Shown: positions 24,923 through 35,018, numbered from the stretch's first letter. The stretch: DNA of 64,000 nucleotides from Sphingobacterium bovisgrunnientis (GCF_009829085.1 NZ_WUQY01000026.1:1-64000), one strand, 5' to 3'. Program-made: numbers and translations. Notes: generated from the sequence alone by a model not told the origin.

Positions 24923-25868
24923 ATTTATTGATTATATAAGTCTTAAACCCTAAATACAAAACACTTAATGCAGTTAGCGTAGTTATTGCAAATAACAATT
25001 GATATTGGAAATTCTTGTCTGTAATACAGATTGTTACAAATCCTATCATAAATTGTACCACGCCATATAAAAATGAAATTAGCAATTTATTAACCGCAGC
25101 CTCATTTCCTAGAAATTGATATAAATGTGATCGATGCGCTTCAAAAATATTCTCTTTGAGATATAAACGTCTTACTATCGTCCACACTGCATCAATACCA
25201 TATACAGCTAAAAATAATATGTAAATAAAATTACCTGTTTCCAGAATAAGTTTACCCATAGCGAACAGTAAAATAAAGGCGATTGCTACTGACCCTACAT
25301 CACCAGCAAAACTTTTAGCCTTAGTTCGAAAGTTGAAAAAAGCAAATACAACTACTCCCAACAAAGTAAACAGCAATAAGTCTTGGTCAATGAATTTCAG
25401 TTCATTATTTACAATTGCTAACAGTCCCCCTACGGCTAAACTATAACAAGCCGTAATTCCATTAATTCCATCCATGAAATTATAGGCATTGATTACGCCA
25501 ACGATGATTACAAACGATATAATCAAATAATACCAAGGTAATGAAAAAATTTGCAGTTCATACGCGATTAATAATACAGCGGAAAAATGTACGAGTAATC
25601 TTAGCTTATTGGATAAGGTCAAAATATCATCTACAAAAGAAACTATAGTCATCATAGTCAACCCAAGAAAAAACCAAGGATATTGAAAGCCTGACCAAAT
25701 AAAATATATCAATGCGGCCAAGTAAAATATGATACCTCCCCCACGTAATGTAATTTGAGTATGTGAAGAACGCTCATTGGGTTTGTCAATAATATTATAG
25801 CGATCTGCAATATTGAAGTATACTAACTCCAAAATAAATAGTGTTACAAAAACGATTAAATAAATCAT
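24909..25868 (-). CDS. WecA/WbpL-type undecaprenyl-phosphate sugar-1-phosphate transferase
   Basis: A 319-residue polytopic protein (about 10 membrane segments) with the polyprenyl-phosphate transferase motifs FVDDILTLSNKLRLLVHF, NAYNFMDGINGITACYSLAVGG and GDVGSVAIAFILL, and a HRSHLYQ-type cytoplasmic loop (AHRSHLYQFLG). These enzymes start repeat-unit assembly by moving a HexNAc-1-phosphate to undecaprenyl phosphate. The partner epimerase/reductase gene lies 3 bases upstream, as in wbpV-wbpL pairs, so QuiNAc or FucNAc is a likely first sugar; this is inferred from context. Confidence 0.88.
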   Translation of the reverse strand: MIYLIVFVTLFILELVYFNIADRYNIIDKPNERSSHTQITLRGGGIIFYLAALIYFIWSGFQYPWFFLGLTMMTIVSFVDDILTLSNKLRLLVHFSAVLLIAYELQIFSLPWYYLIISFVIIVGVINAYNFMDGINGITACYSLAVGGLLAIVNNELKFIDQDLLLFTLLGVVVFAFFNFRTKAKSFAGDVGSVAIAFILLFAMGKLILETGNFIYILFLAVYGIDAVWTIVRRLYLKENIFEAHRSHLYQFLGNEAAVNKLLISFLYGVVQFMIGFVTICITDKNFQYQLLFAITTLTALSVLYLGFKTYIINKYVKA

Positions 25869-25871
25869 TAA

Positions 25872-26768
25872 TTATTTAGCTTGATTAAACGATTTTATAG
25901 TAATTTCTAAACCTTCTTTAGCTGATAAAGGAAGTTTTTCAATCCCAAGAGCATTTTTAACTTTAGTATTAGAAACCAACAAATTAGATGTCATTTTTTT
26001 TAATCTCTTGGTGTTTAAAGGAATGGACAAGATATCACCAACTTTAGCAACCGCATTTATAAACAATTTAGGCAAAGCAATATCTGGTACATTTTTATTT
26101 GTAACGGATTTTATTATTGAAATAATTTCCTTTGTAGATACTGGCTCATCATCTGCGACATGATAAATTCCCGATTCTAGTGAATTCTGCTTTGCTATGA
26201 TTTCTTTAACTAAAAAATTAAAATTATCAATAGATATAAAAGAGCGCCTATTGTTAAATGAAGCCAATGGATAGGGAATACCCTTTGAAATCAACTTATA
26301 CAATAAGCCCAGATTACCTTTGTCCCCAGGCCCATGTATCATTGGTGGTCTTAGAATAATTATTTTTTTACTTCTTGGAATTGATTGATCTAAAAGCCAT
26401 TTCTCAGCTTCTCTTTTTGATTTTCCATAAAAAGATTTTGGATTACATGAAGCCATCTCATCTAAATAATCATTTGATTCGAATTCTTCAACAGCGGCTA
26501 ATGAACTTATATGGATTAATAAAGAGGCTGACGACTTAATAAATTCGTTATAAATCTCCTTTAATAAATCGAAATTTGCATAATAATAATCGCTTTCGAT
26601 AGCTGTACCTTTATGATCATGTGCTTTTCCTACAAGATTTATAATGACCTTCGCTGTTGAAAGTTGAAATCTCCAATCTTCCGAACGTAAGGATACTCCT
26701 TCAGAATTTTCTATTATTTTAATTAAATTTTCACCAATAAAACCTGAAGACCCACTAATTTTTATCAT
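25872..26768 (-). CDS. NAD-dependent epimerase/C4-reductase (WbpV-like)
   Basis: A 298-residue extended SDR: ISGSSGFIGENL nucleotide site, the S-YxxxK site in SFYGKSKREAEKWL, and the RPPMIHGPGDKGNLGLL and HVADDEPVSTKEI patches. Proteins with this make-up adjacent to WecA/WbpL-type transferases reduce UDP-4-keto-6-deoxy-GlcNAc to UDP-QuiNAc or related sugars. The dehydratase that would provide that substrate is not obvious in the locus. It overlaps the upstream glycosyltransferase gene by 14 bases, indicating co-translation. Confidence 0.78.
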   Translation of the reverse strand: MIKISGSSGFIGENLIKIIENSEGVSLRSEDWRFQLSTAKVIINLVGKAHDHKGTAIESDYYYANFDLLKEIYNEFIKSSASLLIHISSLAAVEEFESNDYLDEMASCNPKSFYGKSKREAEKWLLDQSIPRSKKIIILRPPMIHGPGDKGNLGLLYKLISKGIPYPLASFNNRRSFISIDNFNFLVKEIIAKQNSLESGIYHVADDEPVSTKEIISIIKSVTNKNVPDIALPKLFINAVAKVGDILSIPLNTKRLKKMTSNLLVSNTKVKNALGIEKLPLSAKEGLEITIKSFNQAK

Positions 26769-27957
26769 TGTGAACGAGTTTTAATGCATCCAACATCTTA
26801 GAAGCCAAATATTTTTTATCGAAATATCTTTTAGCTACTATTAAAGCATTATTTCCAATTTCCGCCGTATTCTCTGAATTGTCTTTTAATTCGATTAATT
26901 TCAGAGCTAGCAACTTTGGGTTATTTGGATCCACGGTAAACCCCACTCTATGTTGATTTAGAAATTCTTTCATCCATCCATTAGTTGTTTGTATAATTGG
27001 GACCCCTGCTGCTAATGATTCAAAAAATTTATTTGGAGAAGATGTGTCCAAGATTGGTGTTCCTTTTAAAGGTACCAAAGAAACAAAAGCGTGCTGCACA
27101 TAAGAAACCAACTGATCTTTAGGCATTAACCCCATTCTAATAAAATTAGTTACCCCTTCTCTCATTGCTTTTTGCTCTAACTCTTCTCTCTGTTGTCCCT
27201 CCCCAATCAATACAATCTTAATATCGTCCCTTCCAAGTTTCTGTAATTCTTTTGCAGCTTCAAACAACCAATATGAATTATTTACCATTCCTATATTACC
27301 AGTATAGATAGCGTACGTTTTACTTATTAAATTTGATTTAGGCAAATCAAGCTTCTTGGAAAATAAGTCAATATTAGCTGCATTTGTTACATCTATAATA
27401 TTATTAATATCGAACCTTGATTTAATATTTGATGTCATTCCAGGAGATAAAGTTATAATATAGGAAGAAGCATCGTAGCACACCTTTTCAAACCAATATG
27501 CAAATTTTTGAACTATTTTATTTTTAATAATTCCTAAATCAATAGCACCTTCAGGCCATAAATCTCTTGTTTCAAAAACCAATTTCCTGCCCCTTATATA
27601 TTTCGCTATTAGTCCAGGTAGCCCAACGGTAATAGGGCCTGAAGATGCGATCACAATGTCAGCAGGGAGTGTTAATGCATAATATGAGGAAAGTAGACTA
27701 TATTGTACAAATGACCATATTCGACGAATAAATGATTGTTTATTATCAATATTTACATTTAACACTTTAACTTTTATTCCATCAAAAACTTGGTCTTCTA
27801 TAAGTTTTTTTGCCTTCAAATCCGACTTGCTGTAAATACTGGATACGACAGTGACCTCATGTCCTTCATCAACCCATTCTTTTGCAAATTCATATACACG
27901 TGTACCCCATGCTCCCTTGGGAGAGGAAAAATATTGATAAAAGTATACTATTCTCAT
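26755..27957 (-). CDS. GT4 glycosyltransferase, WbuB-like
   Basis: A 400-residue GT-B enzyme beginning MRIVYFYQYFSSPKGAWGTRVYEFAKEW, which is the WbuB-type amino end. Other features are a FETRDLWPEGAIDLG patch and a carboxyl donor domain with AIYTGNIGMVNN and SPNKFFESLAAGVPIIQTTNGWMKEF (E..AAG.P). WbuB and relatives transfer FucNAc or related deoxyamino sugars onto lipid-linked GlcNAc-type acceptors at the inner leaflet. This agrees with the deoxyamino-sugar genes around it. The exact donor is not provable from sequence. Confidence 0.85.
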   Translation of the reverse strand: MRIVYFYQYFSSPKGAWGTRVYEFAKEWVDEGHEVTVVSSIYSKSDLKAKKLIEDQVFDGIKVKVLNVNIDNKQSFIRRIWSFVQYSLLSSYYALTLPADIVIASSGPITVGLPGLIAKYIRGRKLVFETRDLWPEGAIDLGIIKNKIVQKFAYWFEKVCYDASSYIITLSPGMTSNIKSRFDINNIIDVTNAANIDLFSKKLDLPKSNLISKTYAIYTGNIGMVNNSYWLFEAAKELQKLGRDDIKIVLIGEGQQREELEQKAMREGVTNFIRMGLMPKDQLVSYVQHAFVSLVPLKGTPILDTSSPNKFFESLAAGVPIIQTTNGWMKEFLNQHRVGFTVDPNNPKLLALKLIELKDNSENTAEIGNNALIVAKRYFDKKYLASKMLDALKLVHNDKN

Positions 27958-28020
27958 AATTATTATTTGTACCCAAATGTCTAAAACACAAGAACAACAA
28001 GTTATTGTAGATTAAATATT

Positions 28021-29118
28021 TTAATTTTTATTCCCTAAACTTAACAGAGATGACACAATACGTTTTGCGGCATTTCCATCCCATAATGGTATTGATTTCC
28101 CTTTTTTCCATTTACCGTCAAAAAGCATCTTAAAAGCTGGTTTTAAAGCCTGAGGATTTGTACCTAGCAACTCATTAGTTCCTAATGAAATTGTTTCTGG
28201 CCTTTCGGTATTATCTCTTAAGGTCATACATGGAATATTCATAACTGAGGTTTCTTCTGTAATACCTCCTGAATCAGTGATCACTGCAAATGACTTCTCA
28301 ACCAAGTAATTAAATTCTAAATACCCCAATGGTTCAATCAAATGCAATCTTGGATGGGATACCCCTAAGTTTGACAATATTTTAGCTGTCCTAGGGTGTA
28401 CAGGGAAAATTAATGGAAAATCTTGAGAGTTAAGGATTATTTCATCAATTAAGTTCTTTAATTTAGATTCTTCGTCAACATTTGCTGGCCTATGCAAGGT
28501 CATCACGATGTATTTACGTTCAACCAAAGACAAATCGTTCCAGATTGAAGGCTTTTTGAAATTTGGTTTTTGCTTTAACAAAGTATCTATCATTGTATTA
28601 CCTACAAAATAAATCCTTTCATCTGCTATTCCGTTTTTAGATAAATTATCATTTGCCCCTTCGGATGTTGTAAAAAAATAATTTGATATACTATCAGTAA
28701 CCATGCGATTAATCTCTTCGGGCATGGACCAGTCACCAGACCTAATTCCCGCTTCCACATGAGCTACTTTAATATGTAATTTTTGAGCCGTGATTGCACA
28801 AGCCATTGTTGAAGTTACATCTCCTACAACAAGCACAAGATCACAAGGGTTACTCTCTAATTCCTTTTCGAAGCCAATCATAATTGAAGCCGTTTGCTCG
28901 GCTTGAGTTCCACCTCCGGAATTTAGATTGACACTTGGTTCTGGTATATCTAGTTGTTTAAAAAAATTTCCAGACATTTTATCATCATAATGTTGACCTG
29001 TATGTATCAATCGATAATCAATCTCCTCACCAAGAGACTTAGCTTCGATTATTTCATGAATTATCGGTGCTATTTTCATGAAATTGGGTCTAGCGCCTGC
29101 AACTATTGTAATCTTCAT
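28021..29118 (-). CDS. wecB: UDP-N-acetylglucosamine 2-epimerase (non-hydrolysing)
   Basis: A 365-residue GT-B-fold epimerase: GARPNFMKIAPI at the start, HTGQHYDDKMSG, VVGDVTSTMACAITAQKL, HVEAGIRSGDWSMPEEINRMVTD and DSGGITEETSVMNIPCMTLRDNTERPET are all family motifs. It interconverts UDP-GlcNAc and UDP-ManNAc in the cytoplasm. With the TviB-type dehydrogenase in the same locus, UDP-ManNAcA is one possible product; the wecB product may also feed deoxyamino-sugar synthesis with the neighbouring genes. It lies 5 bases after a glycosyltransferase gene. Confidence 0.93.
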   Translation of the reverse strand: MKITIVAGARPNFMKIAPIIHEIIEAKSLGEEIDYRLIHTGQHYDDKMSGNFFKQLDIPEPSVNLNSGGGTQAEQTASIMIGFEKELESNPCDLVLVVGDVTSTMACAITAQKLHIKVAHVEAGIRSGDWSMPEEINRMVTDSISNYFFTTSEGANDNLSKNGIADERIYFVGNTMIDTLLKQKPNFKKPSIWNDLSLVERKYIVMTLHRPANVDEESKLKNLIDEIILNSQDFPLIFPVHPRTAKILSNLGVSHPRLHLIEPLGYLEFNYLVEKSFAVITDSGGITEETSVMNIPCMTLRDNTERPETISLGTNELLGTNPQALKPAFKMLFDGKWKKGKSIPLWDGNAAKRIVSSLLSLGNKN

Positions 29119-29123
29119 AATTC

Positions 29124-30167
29124 TTAAATTCTATTTTTTAATATTTGCCATGCCTTTTCAGGACTAAATGTATCTACGTAATTGCTTATATGATTTTTAA
29201 AATCATTAATCACTTCTGGATTTTTTAAAATTATAATCACTTTATCTAAGAAATCCTCTGAGTCATCGAAGTTAGCAATCAAACCAGTTTTACCATCTTC
29301 AACAAATTCACATGCATATTTCCACTTTGATACTACTACAGGTACATTTGCTAGGTAAGCATCTAATATAGTTCCTGGAAAACCTTCAGTATAATATTCA
29401 GTTGGGAATAATAACAAATCATAATTTGATAAAACGTCAGGAATATTAGAAGGATCAACTGATCCACAATACTTTATTCTCCCTGAAGATTTTTCAATTT
29501 GCCTATTGAATGTATCATTATAATCACTATATATAGGACCATATATATCTAAAGAAAAATAATCAACATCATTAGTTTCTAACTTATCTATTAATTTAAA
29601 TAGAGTATCTACCCCCTTTTGGGGATGAACTCGCGCCATAAAAACTAATTTCACTGGCGTTTGAATATCTTTTAAATTAATCCTATTCTTTTCTGAAAAG
29701 CGGAAGTTGTGTAACTGAACTACATTGTCAAAACAATATTTTTCCTTTAACAAAATTGTCAATTCTTTAGTTTGAGGATAGATGCCTTTAACTCGTTTCA
29801 ACATGTATTGATGTATTGGTAAATTTTCTATAAAATCACTTAACCACCCACCAACTACAATATAATGAATATCAATACCTCTAATTTTGCATATTAAATA
29901 TATTATTGGAAATAAATATTTAAGATTATTATGCGCGGGAATATAAAATAAAACATCAGATTTTGAAACTTGAAGAAATGATTTAACAAGATTTAATTTA
30001 CTCTTTTTGAATTTTTGAGTATCAAAAAGATTCACAACAATTGGATGTTCTCTCGAATAAAATTCCAATAATTCAAAGATAGATCTAGTTTTAATAGTTT
30101 GTCCATCTAATTGATTATTCTCAAACCCAAAATACCCATAAACTAAAACCTTCTTTTTACCCCTCAT
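29124..30167 (-). CDS. GT4-like glycosyltransferase
   Basis: A 347-residue GT-B protein. The donor-binding half shows VKLVFMARVHPQKGVDTLFKLI, IKYCGSVDPSNIPDVLSNYDLLLFPTEYYTEGFPGTILDAYLANVPVVVSKW with the EGFPGTILDA nucleotide-diphosphate motif. The acceptor half is divergent, as is usual for a strain-specific polysaccharide enzyme. Low GC suggests it belongs to the variable core of the locus. The start at 30167 follows directly on the next gene's end (no gap). Sugar specificity unknown. Confidence 0.84.
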   Translation of the reverse strand: MRGKKKVLVYGYFGFENNQLDGQTIKTRSIFELLEFYSREHPIVVNLFDTQKFKKSKLNLVKSFLQVSKSDVLFYIPAHNNLKYLFPIIYLICKIRGIDIHYIVVGGWLSDFIENLPIHQYMLKRVKGIYPQTKELTILLKEKYCFDNVVQLHNFRFSEKNRINLKDIQTPVKLVFMARVHPQKGVDTLFKLIDKLETNDVDYFSLDIYGPIYSDYNDTFNRQIEKSSGRIKYCGSVDPSNIPDVLSNYDLLLFPTEYYTEGFPGTILDAYLANVPVVVSKWKYACEFVEDGKTGLIANFDDSEDFLDKVIIILKNPEVINDFKNHISNYVDTFSPEKAWQILKNRI

Positions 30168-31571
30168 TTATTTACTTTTTAAAAAATTAAACTTCATTTT
30201 CTCCCAATCACCATAATTATGATATAAATCAATACCGAGGTCTCTAATTGATCTCTTACCAGCAACTTGTTTAAGTTGAGTAAGGAAGATATAATCATCA
30301 CGTGATGATGCCAACGCCACTAGTCTAATACTTGGATAAATATTATTTTTATCAAAGTATATTAAAGAATAATCATATATTGGAGAAGTAGGGGGCATTT
30401 TCCAACTCCCCCTATTTAAGGCTTTTGTCAAGTCTTGTGAATTGTAAGCTTTATTAATATCACAAAAGTTCCATACGCCAATTCCTTGTAAGTTGTAGTT
30501 TAAAGCCTCTGAAGCTTGTGAAATGAAATAAATAGGTTTTACATTCCTACTTTTTGAAACAACATTATAGCTCCAATAATTATATGACTTATTTGTAAAT
30601 GTGGGTTTTAAGTTAATTTTTTTTGCAACAACTTGAGCAATAAAAGTTTTGTTATTTTTGATTGAATATACTTGATTAGTATTTGAACCAAAAGTACTGT
30701 AAAAATTCGAATTTAATGCTAAGGAACTATCTAAGGAGATAACTTTATTGATAAATTGTACCCCCTCAATATCAGGCTCGTCAATTAAGTATATATATAT
30801 GTTTTCAATAGGTATTGAACGACTTTTAAATACCTTCCTCAATCCATACACCCATTCTTTATAAGATATTTTAAAATTTTCATCAAATTTTAATCCTTTC
30901 TTATTTAGATTCAAAAAAACAAAATAGCGTTTAAACTTAGTACTACCAAGTGGAAGGTAAGATTCTAACTTACTAAAATTCAAATTCCCTTGACTAATTT
31001 TTGGCAGTGCAAATGGGGGTATAACAATATTATCAAAACCATATGTTTGTAACATACTTTCAACTTGCTTTCTTTTTCCGACAAGAGCCGAATTGTAATC
31101 AAAATAAGACCATACATTTATATCATATTCAATTGACGGTATTAAATTGGATACTATAACTTGTTTCTTCAGATGTATGTCGGTATTAGATATACTAATC
31201 GTCACATTCTCGTGACCAGATCTAATTCCTTCAAATTTAACTAGAAAATACATTTCTTGAGATAATTCCTGCATTTCTAATGGCAATATTGCATCAAGAA
31301 TTGTTCTTTTACTATAGTTTTTGATGGAGGGTAAATAATTAAATGAAACTTTAACTTTACTTGAACTACATTTGAAAGTAATTTTATTAGAATTTGCACC
31401 AGATATTTTTAATATACGGTAATTAACTCCTTTTAATAAAATTGGAATACCTTCAACCTTATCTACAGTTAATTTTGAAACCTCATTGTCCCACGGCAAA
31501 TACCACTTTGCTTGTTGTGCTAAAGCAACATTAAATATAAAACAAAATATAAAAACAAGGGCCTTATACAT
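30168..31571 (-). CDS. Secreted DUF4091/GH123-like protein inside the polysaccharide locus
   Basis: A protein of 467 residues from ATG 31571 (MYKALVFIFCFIFNVALAQQAKWYLPWD), which gives a clean signal peptide; an upstream frame start at 31643 would lie deep in the neighbouring gene. An eight-base overlap with that gene indicates translational coupling. The carboxyl half (IPIENIYIYLIDEPD, GIGVWNFCDINKAYNS, YPSIRLVALASSRDDYIFLTQLK) resembles the DUF4091 part of GH123-type glycoside hydrolases, including the IDEP acidic patch. A periplasmic hydrolase or lyase-like trimming or release function is possible. Family-level confidence is moderate. Confidence 0.65.
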   Translation of the reverse strand: MYKALVFIFCFIFNVALAQQAKWYLPWDNEVSKLTVDKVEGIPILLKGVNYRILKISGANSNKITFKCSSSKVKVSFNYLPSIKNYSKRTILDAILPLEMQELSQEMYFLVKFEGIRSGHENVTISISNTDIHLKKQVIVSNLIPSIEYDINVWSYFDYNSALVGKRKQVESMLQTYGFDNIVIPPFALPKISQGNLNFSKLESYLPLGSTKFKRYFVFLNLNKKGLKFDENFKISYKEWVYGLRKVFKSRSIPIENIYIYLIDEPDIEGVQFINKVISLDSSLALNSNFYSTFGSNTNQVYSIKNNKTFIAQVVAKKINLKPTFTNKSYNYWSYNVVSKSRNVKPIYFISQASEALNYNLQGIGVWNFCDINKAYNSQDLTKALNRGSWKMPPTSPIYDYSLIYFDKNNIYPSIRLVALASSRDDYIFLTQLKQVAGKRSIRDLGIDLYHNYGDWEKMKFNFLKSK

Positions 31572-32658
31572 CTTGATAGATTTTATTATGAGCATTATAA
31601 CAGATATTAATACTATATTTTTGATCATACTCATTTCGGGCATTTACCGAAATTACTTTTAAAGTATCTGGATCAAGAATTAAAGCTTTTTCTATAGCAG
31701 CTTTAATATCCATAACACTAGTTCCATTAATAAGATAACCATTTACGCCATTTTTAATCATATAAGAAATACCGCCGACATTAGTACCTAAAGAAACCTT
31801 ACCGAGTGCGAAAGATTCGATTAAAGAGATAGGCATACCTTCCCACAATGAGGGTAATATAAAAAAATCAGTTTGGGCTAAGTAATCTTGTGGATTATTA
31901 ACACTGCCCAATAAATCAATGTTATTATCCACTAAACTATATAACTGATTATACTCAATACTGCCTTTTTCCCCTCCGAGAATTATTAACTTTATTTTAT
32001 TGTGTTTTAATGTATTTAATTCCTTAACGGCATTAATTAAGTTAAAATGATTCTTAGCTTCTTTTAGGCTTCCAATATTTAAAAATATTTTATACCCTTG
32101 AGATCTTAAATTATCAAAATATTTTGCTAATTTAATTGACTCTAAAGTCGACTCAGGAGCGCTGCGTCCGTTAAAAATCATTTTAACACTTTGACCATAT
32201 AACCCACGAGCTTCTTTATCAACTTTAGGAGAAATACTAATTGGCGTGCATTTATTTAAGAATTTGAAAAATATTAATCGAAGATATTTACCTAATGTGC
32301 TTTTATATTCCTTTGATGGCAAACTATGAATCGTATGAAAAAACTTACATGAGCAGAAAATTAATGCCATACCCATATAGTTAAAAGCAGATAAATGACT
32401 TTGCACTATATTCGGATCTATCTTCTTTATTAGCAAAAATAATTTATAGAATAGACCAAGGTCAAAACCTCGCTTTTTTTCTAAAAAATGAATTTTAACT
32501 TTCTTATTAAGCTCGTTTATAAAAAAATTATTATTCTTTTCAAATAAAATCAATTCACAATCCCAATCATTACAAACACCTTCATTGATTAAATCAACTA
32601 CAAACCTTTCAGCACCTCCTGTTGATAGATTCGGAATTATGTGTACAACTTTTATCAT
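31564..32658 (-). CDS. GT4 glycosyltransferase
   Basis: A 364-residue GT-B enzyme starting MIKVVHIIPNLSTGGAERFVVDLINEG, the classic GT4 amino end, with NIGSLKEAKNHFNLINAV and LPSLWEGMPISLIESFALGKVSLGTNVGG (EGMPISLIE nucleotide-sugar site) in the donor domain. It adds a sugar to the lipid-linked repeat unit; donor unknown. It overlaps wzy upstream by 4 bases (ATGA) and the DUF4091-like gene by 8. Confidence 0.88.
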   Translation of the reverse strand: MIKVVHIIPNLSTGGAERFVVDLINEGVCNDWDCELILFEKNNNFFINELNKKVKIHFLEKKRGFDLGLFYKLFLLIKKIDPNIVQSHLSAFNYMGMALIFCSCKFFHTIHSLPSKEYKSTLGKYLRLIFFKFLNKCTPISISPKVDKEARGLYGQSVKMIFNGRSAPESTLESIKLAKYFDNLRSQGYKIFLNIGSLKEAKNHFNLINAVKELNTLKHNKIKLIILGGEKGSIEYNQLYSLVDNNIDLLGSVNNPQDYLAQTDFFILPSLWEGMPISLIESFALGKVSLGTNVGGISYMIKNGVNGYLINGTSVMDIKAAIEKALILDPDTLKVISVNARNEYDQKYSINICYNAHNKIYQDV

Positions 32659-34022
32659 AAATATTTTAATAATATATAAACCAAATGTAAGCTTATATAT
32701 AAAATAAGACTACCAACTATAATTTTAATTTTTTGTAATTTACCGACATCTACATATATACTTATAGCTAATAAATAAACTAAAGGGTAAACAGCCATTA
32801 GCCTTCTAAAATCACCAGATGCTGCAGATGCAAATACTAAAAACACCAGAGAAATGAACAAAAGACACTGATAGTCACCGGGAAATGATTTTATCTTCTT
32901 AATACCGGAAAAAATAATATACCAAATTGTAAACCAAAAAATACCACTAAGCATAATAGGAAATGCCAAAATTTTAATTATACCGCGCGATGTACTCACA
33001 CCTGAAGTAATCGGAAATGGTAAAATTTGGGAATAAGCAGTGCTTGCAATATGTTTGATACCACCTGGCAAATTAAGTAAAGTTGCACCAAGACCATCGG
33101 GTGCAGCATCTTCATTCTTCAGTTCAGAATATCTTTCGGAAGTTGAGTTCAATAGCTCCCAAATATACAAAACATTGAATCGAGCAAAAACAATCAATAG
33201 AAGAATAAACCCTAAAACAGACCATATCATTTTCTTGTTAGTTATTGTATTTTCGTTAAAAATGATAGCAAAAATATATAATAAAATAATTACACCGAAA
33301 AAAGCAGCATGTTCTGGTCTAAATAAACTTATTAAATATAATATTACACACAATCTAATAAGATTCCCAAGAGTTTTATATTTTAGAAAATAATAAAATC
33401 CTACTGCAAATAATAGACTAATATGAACATCTCTTAATAAATTAGCAGAATAAGCAAATATGTAACTTAAAAACCCATAAATTACTGCATAATAATAAGA
33501 TTTCCTATTATCTAAGTATAGATTTAACAAATTATATACAGATGTTATAACCAACGAACTTGTAAAAGAAATAATCATTAATTGAATATAATAAGTGTTT
33601 GCTTGTATAAAATTTGCTAAATACCCAACTGTTATACTAATATAATAATACCCTCTAACTTCATTTAATTGATAATTATCACCTACACTTGCAATACTAT
33701 GTAAATATGAATTAAAAGCAAGGAATTCTTGTGTATTTGAATAAAATTTTACACTATCTATTGCTATAAAATAATCTATATATCCATCATCAATATAAAC
33801 TTCATTAATTATAAATGCATATAAACTATAGATGAGAAAAAAAAGTTGAAAAATTTCAGCAGAAAAATTATCATATTTTTTTTTAAAGCATACCTTAATA
33901 AAGATCAATCCAATTAAATTAAATAATATTGCAATTGTTATTATTGCAATATTATTATAATAGAGAGATAGAATTAAAAAAAATAATACTGATAAAACCA
34001 ACTTTAAATTCAATTTAACCAT
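32655..34022 (-). CDS. wzy: Wzy-like repeat-unit polymerase
   Basis: A 455-residue, very hydrophobic protein with roughly ten to twelve membrane segments and one larger external loop (STSERYSELKNEDAAPDG). It resembles EpsG/Wzy-type polymerases in layout, with a DVHISLLFAVGFYYFLKYKT segment. Polymerases are too divergent for certain assignment by eye; the call rests on topology, on its position beside the flippase and transferases, and on the absence of another candidate. Very low GC. It abuts the pyruvyl transferase gene. Confidence 0.75.
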   Translation of the reverse strand: MVKLNLKLVLSVLFFLILSLYYNNIAIITIAILFNLIGLIFIKVCFKKKYDNFSAEIFQLFFLIYSLYAFIINEVYIDDGYIDYFIAIDSVKFYSNTQEFLAFNSYLHSIASVGDNYQLNEVRGYYYISITVGYLANFIQANTYYIQLMIISFTSSLVITSVYNLLNLYLDNRKSYYYAVIYGFLSYIFAYSANLLRDVHISLLFAVGFYYFLKYKTLGNLIRLCVILYLISLFRPEHAAFFGVIILLYIFAIIFNENTITNKKMIWSVLGFILLLIVFARFNVLYIWELLNSTSERYSELKNEDAAPDGLGATLLNLPGGIKHIASTAYSQILPFPITSGVSTSRGIIKILAFPIMLSGIFWFTIWYIIFSGIKKIKSFPGDYQCLLFISLVFLVFASAASGDFRRLMAVYPLVYLLAISIYVDVGKLQKIKIIVGSLILYISLHLVYILLKYL

Positions 34023-35015
34023 TTAAGATTGAATAAAATTTCTACATTTATTTATAAGCTCTTTAGTATATTCATCATTAAAAGTTGGGTTTTTTATATT
34101 TTCCCAATCTATTTTTTGGGGATCTAGGACATGAAGATTATCTGAAATTTCTCTTGATAATTCCACTTTATCCGTTAACACTACATTCAATAATTCAATT
34201 GTACCCTTTAAACGAGACATCTCATGTGGATGTGTCAAGCCCCCTCCTCCAATAAAAACAACAGGTGTTCCCATCGCTAAGCAAGGTAAAGCACAATGGA
34301 TTCTTGAAGTTATGACCAATTTTGCTTTAGAAAATTTTCTTAATAGATCTTCTGCTATTTCAAACCTTTCTGACTCGCTATAATCTTTATTCCAATACGA
34401 ATGAGTTAAATACTCGGCTTTATTCAAAATATCAGATGGGATAATTTTTTTAATTTTTTTCTCTCTATCAAACATTTTAAAAATTTTCCCCTTAATAAGA
34501 TGACTTAAAATTCGTATCGGAAAATCCTTATATAGTTGCTTATAATCATCTTTATATAATACATCAACCATATAAATTTTATCATTTCTATCATCAGATT
34601 TATATTTCAAGCCTAAAGTTGTAGTTAGACAAGCACTATAATAGCAATCAATTCCTTTATCTTCAAGAAACTTAACAGTACCAAAGTCTCTACAGCCAAT
34701 AGGGGAATGTTTTTTTAAATAATCGATATTTTCTTTTTTGCTTAAAAGAATAGGAGCATGTGCCGAGTTTAAATGAAAAGAAACAAACAACGGCTTAATA
34801 CTAGCAGCTGGAGGCCAATTGAGAGGCTTGTGAGTATACCATCCATTCATGATTACTTTTATCTCATCTTTACCATCATATTCGTTTAACCGATCTCTGT
34901 AAATCATATCATCTATTTTTGGTAAGAATTGCTTAGCTGCTAAACTCTGTATATGGTCACCTACATTAAATTTACCGGAAGCCCCATTTTCATAATTTAA
35001 TAATCCAAATTTCAT
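34023..35015 (-). CDS. Polysaccharide pyruvyl transferase family protein
   Basis: A 330-residue protein of the CsaB/WcaK-type family: MKFGLLNYENGASGKFNVGDHIQSLAAKQFLP at the start, SPIGCRDFGTVKFLEDKGIDCYYSACLTTTL in the middle and SKAKLVITSRIHCALPCLAMGTPVVFIGGGGLTHP near the end, with the conserved R-x-H-x-x-x-P. Members add ketal-linked pyruvate from phosphoenolpyruvate to sugar residues, giving the polymer negative charge; some members act otherwise. It sits between wzx and wzy, 3 bases after wzx. Confidence 0.85.
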   Translation of the reverse strand: MKFGLLNYENGASGKFNVGDHIQSLAAKQFLPKIDDMIYRDRLNEYDGKDEIKVIMNGWYTHKPLNWPPAASIKPLFVSFHLNSAHAPILLSKKENIDYLKKHSPIGCRDFGTVKFLEDKGIDCYYSACLTTTLGLKYKSDDRNDKIYMVDVLYKDDYKQLYKDFPIRILSHLIKGKIFKMFDREKKIKKIIPSDILNKAEYLTHSYWNKDYSESERFEIAEDLLRKFSKAKLVITSRIHCALPCLAMGTPVVFIGGGGLTHPHEMSRLKGTIELLNVVLTDKVELSREISDNLHVLDPQKIDWENIKNPTFNDEYTKELINKCRNFIQS

Positions 35016-35018
35016 AAG

